Source: Neoarius graeffei (lineage: Eukaryota > Chordata > Actinopteri > Siluriformes > Ariidae). Taken from it: a DNA stretch of 64,000 nt. A program made the position numbers and the translations under genes. The stretch spans positions 62,865,741-62,929,740 of the forward strand of contig NC_083577.1 of the NCBI RefSeq assembly GCF_027579695.1, read 5' to 3'. This document shows, piece after piece, positions 13,601-22,000 of this stretch (position 1 is its first letter; each line of letters begins with the position of its first letter). The notes beneath the pieces were generated by a model, which saw only the letters and a list, made by a program, of their open reading frames with translations, did not search any database and was not told the DNA's origin.

Positions 13601-16600
13601 CATTTTTATGGATTTTTTTTTATGATTGAATGAATAATGTACACTACCGTTCAAAAGTTTGGGGTCACTTTGAAATGTCCTTATTTTTGAAAGAAAAGCA
13701 CTGTTCTTTTCAATGAAGATCACTTTAAACTAATCAGAAATCCACTCTATACATTGCTAATGTGGTAAATGACTATTCTAGCTGCAAATGTCTGGTTTTT
13801 GGTGCAATATCTCCATAGGTGTATAGAGGCCCATTTCCAGCAACTCTCACTCCAGTGTTCTAATGGTACAATGTGTTTGCTCATTGCCTCAGAAAGCTAA
13901 TGGATGATTAGAAAACCCTTGTACAATCATGTTAGCACAGCTGAAAACAGTTGAGCTCTTTAGAGAAGCTATAAAACTGACCTTCCTTTGAGCAGATTGA
14001 GTTTCTGGAGCATCACATTTGTGGGGTCGATTAAATGCTCAAAATGGCCAGAAAAATGTCTTGACTATATTTTCTATTCATTTTACAACTTAGGGTGGTA
14101 AAAGTGTGACTTTTCATAGAAAACACAAAATTGTCTGGGTGACCCCAAACTTTTGAACGGTAGTGTAGATCACTAAATATATAATTTAAAAAAGTTTATA
14201 CAATATAAATTTTGGCATTTCAATCTGAAATGTGTTTCCTCTGAATAACAAATACAGTACCCAGAAAAGTTGTCACCCTTTTGTACTTTGACTTTAAAAA
14301 GTGTGCTTAGTCTATAAACTTTCAATTTCTCATCCAAACATGTTTTACTAGAAAAATGATAGAGTAAATAATCCACTTCATTCATGTTCATTACACCTGC
14401 AGTGGAGTCCATAAAAAGCCTACTGGTAACACATTATGGAAACGTCACCAAAATGGGCAAGAATACAGTGGTGCTTGAAAGTTTGTGAACCCTTTAGAAT
14501 TTTCTGCATTTTTGCATAAATATGACCTAAAACATCATCAGATTTTCACACAAGTCCTAAAAGTAGATAAAGAGAACCCAGTTAAACAAATGAGACAAAA
14601 ATATTATACTTGGTCATTTATTTATTGATGAAAATGATCCAATATTACATATCTGTGAGTGGCAAAAGTATGTGAACCTTTGCTTTCAGTATCTGGTGTG
14701 ACCCCCAGGTGCAGCAATAACTGCAACTAAACGTTTGCGGTAACTGTTGATCAGTCCTGCATACTAGCTTGGAGGACTTTTAGCCCATTCCTCCGTACAG
14801 AACAGCTTCAACTCTGGGATGTTGGTGGGTTTCCTCACATGAACTGCTCGCTTCAGGTCCTTCCACAACATTTAGATTGGATTAAAGTCAGGACTTTGAC
14901 TTGGCCATTCCAAAACATTAACTTTATTCTTCTTTAACCATTTTTTGGTAGAATGACTTGTGTGCTTAGGGTCGTTGTCTTGCTGCATGACCCATCGTCT
15001 CTTGAGCTTCAGTTCATGGACAGATGTCCTGACATTTTCCTTTAGAATTCGCTGGTATAATTCAGAATTCATTGTTCCATCAATGATGGCAAGCCGTCCT
15101 GGCCCAGATGCAGCAAAACAGGCCCAAACCATGATACTACCACCATCATGTTTCACAGATGGGATAAGGTTCTTATGCTGGAATGCAGTGTTTTCCTTTC
15201 TCCAAACATAACGCTTCTCATTTAAACCAAAAAGTTCTATTTTGGTCTCATCCGTCCACAAAACATTTTTCCAATAGCCTTCTAGCTTGTCCACATGATC
15301 TTTAGCAAACTGCAGATGAGCAGCAATGTTCTTTTTGGAGAGCACTGGCTTTCTCCATGCACCCCTGCCATGCACACCATTGTTGTTCAGTGTTCTCCTG
15401 ATGGTGGACTCATGAACATGAACATTAGCCAATGTGAGAGAGGCCTTCAGTTGCTTAGAAGTTACCCTGGGCTCCTTTGTGACCTCGCCGACTATTACAC
15501 GCCTTGCTCTTGGAGTGATCTTTGTTGGTCGACCACTCCTGGGGAGGGTAACAATGGTCTTGAATTTCCTCCATTTGTACACAATCTGTCTGACTGTGGA
15601 TTGGTGGAGTTCAAACTCTTTAGAGACGGTTTTGTAACCTTTTCCAGCCTGATGAGCACCAGCAACGCTTTTTCTGAGGTCCTCAGAAATCTCCTTTGTT
15701 CATGCCATGATACACTTCCACAAACATGTGTTGTGAAGATCAGACTTTGATAGATCCCTGTTCTTTAAATAAAACAGGGTGCCCACTCACACCTGATTGT
15801 CATCCCATTGATTGAAAACACCTGACTCTAATTTCACCTTCAAATTAACTGCTAATCCTAGAGGTTCACATACTTTTGCCACTCACAGATATGTAATATT
15901 GGATCATTTTCCTCAATAAATAAATGACCAAGTATAATATTTTTGTCTCATTTGTTTAACTGGGTTCTCTTTATCTACTTTTAGGACTTGTGTAAAAATC
16001 TGATGATGTTTTAGGTCATATTTATGCAGAAATATAGAAAATTCTAAAAGGTTCACAAACTTTCAAGCACCACTGTATATTAGCCCATCGGAGCGCAAAA
16101 CTAGGTGGGTGTGTCACGCTGTGTAGACATGTGATACGGCTGTGGCTGATTGACTGCATGAACCTACAGCAGAGAATATCTCTACCTACAGCACTGGGTT
16201 CGTTACAGTTCACCCACAGTCTTGCTTCATATCACTGTGTGTTTTTGTGTGACCGCTAGCGGTGCTGTTGCACTCGGTTTAAAAAAATAAAAAAATCCAC
16301 AAGTAATCTTCTTTAAAACATTTGTTAACCACAGATAAGATGATGTGGATGCCCAAAATATGAAACCTTATACTGATTTTTCTTTTACCTTTAAAAGCCC
16401 ACTGATATGAGCTGCCCCTGCTAATAGCCATATTGTATATAAGGACTACGCAAAACTTTAAATTCCTATAGATCCTAAAATGTCTTTTAATCCAAGGCCA
16501 GTAATACTGAAATCATAGTTACTGTAAGTTTGACATTCCAATAATCTTTAAACATAGACATCTACATTATAGTTTATACAAATCTTTGTTGCATTACATT

Positions 16601-18960
16601 ACATTGATGGCATTTAGCAGACGCTCTTTACCCAGAGCGACATACAACATACCCAGAGCAGCCTGGAGAGCAGTTGGGGTTTTACGTGCTTTGCTCAAGG
16701 GCATTTCAGCCATTCCTGCTGATCGAGGGAATCAAACTGGTGACCTTTTGGTCCCAAAGCTGCTTCTCTAACCATTAGGTCATAGCTAACCTTTGTGGCA
16801 TGTTGCAATCCTACAATCTTTGAACTGATAAAATATTAATAACTGTTAATAACACTAACCAATCATAGTGGTCTTTTAGCTCATTAAGAGAAGTTAGTGC
16901 ACTCCTGAAAGTGTTTGTCTACCTAATGATGTATGATAAAGTGTTTATGTTTATTATATATTAATTTTAGTGGATAGAGTGTGATGGGAGAACTAGTCAG
17001 TTGGTGGAAACCTGTAATGACTACAAAGGTAGAAAATGGGGTACAAAAATGTGTGCTTGAATGCAAAAATGACCTTACTTGCTCAATTTCTAAAACTGAA
17101 TAACCACAGTTGGTTATTATATTTATATCTGCATCACCAAATGTGCATAAAGGAGCTAATTCTACATCTGGGGTGTCCAGGGGTTGCGGGGTGATCTACT
17201 ACCCTGGAACTTTTACTGCTAACCCACCTAAACCTAAAATTCATATGCTCCTAATAGCATTGATTACCAGGAAAAAGAGGAGTTTGTCATGCCCATGTCT
17301 GCAATTCCAGAAGTTGCAGACTACAATTCCATTTATCCTCAGCCCATGACCTCATCATATGAAATTCAGTTAAGCTCCTATTCCCATTCACAGTCCACGA
17401 TTATTAATGGAACAAACAGACATTGCAAAACCACATACTTGCATCTGTCTATATGCATTATGACAAAAGACTTTGCCTGAAAACATGGAAGTAGTCGGCT
17501 TCAGTAAATTCCATCAAACCCTTTCTGCTCAAAAGCCATGTACTTTGCAAACAGTAACAGCATATTTCCACCTTACATGCTACAGTTGTACATTAGAAAG
17601 ACTTGCCAGTCATCATAATGGCACCCATGTATGTAATGAGCCTCTCAAGGCCCAGCCTGACAAGTATGGCTGAGATGTTTCCGAGTGTCAAAGTTTTTAA
17701 CTACAGTGTTCACTGTACATCTCTTTTTAAGAGATCAAGTCTGGCAAAGACAAAAGTAGTTCAGCTCCTCTCACCACATGCCGGAATGTGTTTTATTGGG
17801 CCACCGCTATCTGGATAAATGCAATGTGTTCCATGGCTCTCCTAATGGCAAAAAGAACAGGCAAACATCTCATGTGCTTAAAACAACGTTCACAATCAAC
17901 ACATGAGCTCATCAATTTGGGACTCCAGTGCATCATGTCCAAGCGCTGGATGGAAAACCAGAGGATGAGGGGGTTCAAGTGATGAGCTACGCCTTCACAC
18001 CAGTGCAATCCACACATCTCCTTTCTGGTCATGGAATCCCCAGATAACCCCTTCGTGCTTGCTTTAACCTGGCTCCAATATCAAATTCCAAAAATATTAC
18101 AGGATGAACAAGAAGATCGGCCTCCTCATCATCATGAGACCTGCCTGCCTCATCCCACAATTACCAAAGCCTCCACATCTCTAGAAAAAGTATAATTCCT
18201 GTATGCGGAGTTCAGGGAAGTAAATACATTGCATGTACCCTACCACCACACAGACCCGAGGACTGTATGACTGACCTGATCAGGTAGCGCACCACCCTGA
18301 TCAGACATCTACTTGCTAACATGGTTCCCTCAACCTCAACAGCTCAAACAGTCACCATCTTCTCCATCTTTAAAAGTGCTTAGAACCTAGATTCAATCAG
18401 ATTACGTGATACATGTAAAAGGCTTTCAGTATGACCTGTGGTCACTAGAAATACTTGGGAATTTCATATGTAAAAGGTCCATGTTCCCTCTATCTTCAAG
18501 GCACTCAATGATGTACTCAGAGCCATGCTGGGAAAATTCGTCACCACCTACATTGATGACATTCTAATGTTTTGAAACTCAGCACCTCCAATGCATCAAA
18601 AGGGTGTTACAATGATTTATCCAGAATATCTCTTTGTGAAAATGGAGACGTTCGAGTTTACACTAAGGATTACAACACTGATTAAAGTGGAACTCATCAT
18701 AGATGGAAAAGAATTAATAATCTATGCTACATCTCTGGTATACTGCAATGATGGGAATAGTAAGAGACTGCTGGTGCTGGATTCACCTTCAGCTCTTATG
18801 TCCTCTAACACTTCCTCCCAGGCATCTGAATCTGACTCAGCAACACACACACACACACACACACACTTTATTCTCACTTGGACTTTCCGGCCCAGATACA
18901 TTTTTCTTCAACCTTGTGTAAATGTTTTCAGGGCACTAATAATTTCATCACCAAAATGTG

Positions 18961-19021
<61 letters not shown>

Positions 19022-22000
19022 TCACACATTCACATCAACTCAGATCAGATTAAGAGTATGTGCGAGTGTAAAAACAGAGACAGCACAAGACAGACTGACA
19101 TGACACAGTTTGTCTGTTTTCTTAAATGGTTTAAAATGACTTAAATGAGACAATATGTGCTAAATTATTGTTTTGTGTCTATGCCGAAATGCGACATCAA
19201 ACCTGCATTAAAAAAACTACATTAATGGATCAGTTGCCAGTAAAAACTCTTCCACTTCCCAACCCAAACACACCTCTAACCCTATATAAATCTCCCCATT
19301 GACTGCACAGGGGTCAACAAAGACCCAATTACATGCCCTCAGACTAACAGAGCTGCATGTTCCTCCACAGAGGAGAGACCAGAAGAGGCTGAGTGCAAAG
19401 AAATTTCAGTTCTGTGCTGCGGCACATTGTAGAAGACTAAGCAGAATTGTGCAGCACAGGTGCAGTGAGGGGAGGAGGCCAGAGCAGCATTATAAGAGCA
19501 GGAGTCAGTGGCTGCATGCAGAGAGATTTCTATATTTAGATCAGATCATTGCTGCTGCACAGCCACAATACCAGCTGCAGTGTGTTCAGAAACCATACAC
19601 ATACCCACAAACACGATGTGAAAAACCTGATGTCACACACTAAACGCTCCCACTCGCAGACCTTCATTTGGATGTGACTCTGAAAGTGGGAAAGGGCAGA
19701 TCCATCCTCTTTCTGCAATATTATGCTACAAACTATAAACCAAAAACTCACGACAACTACACAAAATGCTACACAATTAATGCTACCTTAAATCACTTTA
19801 TCACTTATTCACCATATCTAGCCCAAGGTTTTCTTAAAGTGCAGTCAAAGATAAACAAGTTCCTTTACATGTGTGTAAGACAGAAGCAAGGACAAGTAAG
19901 AGAAAAGAATCCGGAGAATTAATATGCACGCAGTCCTTTGCACAGAGCATCTCTTCTGCATCTCAATTAAGTCAGACGACTGACAGGGACACGATTCATT
20001 CTCTATTCAATTGCAGTAATTAAAAAGTTATTCAGGACATGAGCCAAAGTCCCCACACCAGCAGATATCAGCTTGCTCGCTCTCCCACACTGCTGCTCTG
20101 ACAATAACAGGACCATGGGATATGAGGGATATTTAATTAAAGAAAGAAGAAGAGTCATCATTCATGCCTGGCAGATATTCAGCTGCATCTAATATTGATC
20201 TTGTACTGGATATTTACCCTATTAAAGTTCAAGCTTATTAATTAGTTATTCATCTTAAAGCATATTATACATTACGTAGTTATGAAAGTGTGGAATGCAG
20301 GTCTGAACCTGCTAATGGAGGGTTACATCTTTTTCTTCACCCACAGTATCTGCTGCTTTTAAGACACTTTCTTGGTTAACTAACTGCAACATTTAACGCT
20401 TAATACACTACAATATTCAGTGATTTAGTGTAATCTCAGCACTCAATGACTTCAAAGAACTTAAAGAGTAAATCAGTAAATGCTGTGGCTGTGTAGACAT
20501 AATGAGGTTTGAGGCGATGTTCAGATCGTCAGGCAAAATCCAATTTATGTGCATATCCATTTGGAATCTGATTATATGTAGCAAGTCTGAACAGCCAAAA
20601 AATAAAACCAAAATCACAAGATCAGATTTTTACAAGTTTTTACACATACATTCGTATGTGGTTAGAAATAGGATTCAAAGTACATTTTTGCAAATTTGTT
20701 TAGGTCTGACTGCTCTGATCAGATTTCAGTTGGGTTTTTAACATCCGTGACTTTTGACCCCATGTAAAGTTTATGTTTAACCTCCTCTATCTCCGACACG
20801 GTCTCATTATTTTTAATAAAACCTGCACTGCAGCTCCATTCTGCCATGTGGTAAATACAACCCCAGTTCCAAAAAAAGTTGGGATGCTGTGTAAACTGTA
20901 AATTAAAAAAAACAGAATGTTATGATTTGCAAATCATGGAAGCCCTATATTTCATTGAAAATAGTACAAAGGCAACATAAATATTGAAACTGAGGAATTG
21001 TATTATTTTTGAAAAAAAATGCTCATTTTTAATTTGATGTCAGCAACACATTTCAGAAAAGTTGGGACAGGGGCATGTTTACTGCTGTGTTGGATCATTT
21101 CTACTTTTAGCAACACTCTGTAAATGTTTGGGAACTGAGCAGACCAATTGCCATAGTTTTGAAAGAGAAATGTTGTTCCATTCTTGCCTGATATACAATT
21201 TCAGTTGCTTTACTGTTCGGGGTCTCCTCTGTCGTATTTTGCGCTTCATAATGCACCAAATGTTTTAAATGGGAGACAGGTCTGGACTGCAGGCAGGCCA
21301 GTTTAGCACCCGGACTCTTTTACTACAGAGCCATGCAGTTTTAATATGTGCAGAAAGCGGTTTGGCATTGTCTTGTTGAAAGGAGGAAGACCTTCCCTGA
21401 AAAAGATTTTGTCTGGATGACAGTATATTGCCATGAAACGTGTATATATCATTCAGCATTAATGATGCCTTCCCAGATGTACAAGCTACCCATGTCATAT
21501 GCACTAATGCACCCTCATACAATCACAGATGCTGACTTTTGAACTGTGCACTGATAACAAGCCAGATGGTCCCTCTCCTCTTTAGCCTGGAGGATGTGGT
21601 GTCCATGATTTCCAAAAAGAATTTATACTTTTGATTCGTCAGACCTCGGGACAGTTTTCCACTTCACCTCAGTCCATCGTAAAAGAGCTCGGGCCCAGAG
21701 AAGGTGGCGGTGTTTCTGGATATTGCTTATATCTGGTTTTAACTTGCATTTGTGGATGCAGTAATGAACTGTTTTCACAGATGATGGTTTTCTGAAGTGT
21801 TCCTGAGCCCATACAGTGATTTCCACTACAGACACGTGTCTGCTTTTAATGCAGTGTCAACGGAGGGCCTGAAGATCACAGGCATCCAATGTCAGTTTTC
21901 AGCCTTGTCTCTTGCATACAGAGATTTCTCCAGATTCTCTGAATCTTTTAATATTATGTACCATAGATAATGTGATCCCCAAATTCTTTGCAGTTTTACA

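Noticed and set aside
18591-19103. 170-codon open frame through (CA)n and (TG)n
   Set aside because: Its middle is microsatellite. No domain or splice support, and it lies inside an adam23 intron on the opposite strand.
19283-19290. TATATAAA as a promoter
   Set aside because: Isolated motif within a large intron with no downstream exon.
20502-20741. 79-codon frame in adam23 intron 3
   Set aside because: AT-rich, with no family motif and no neighbours in support.
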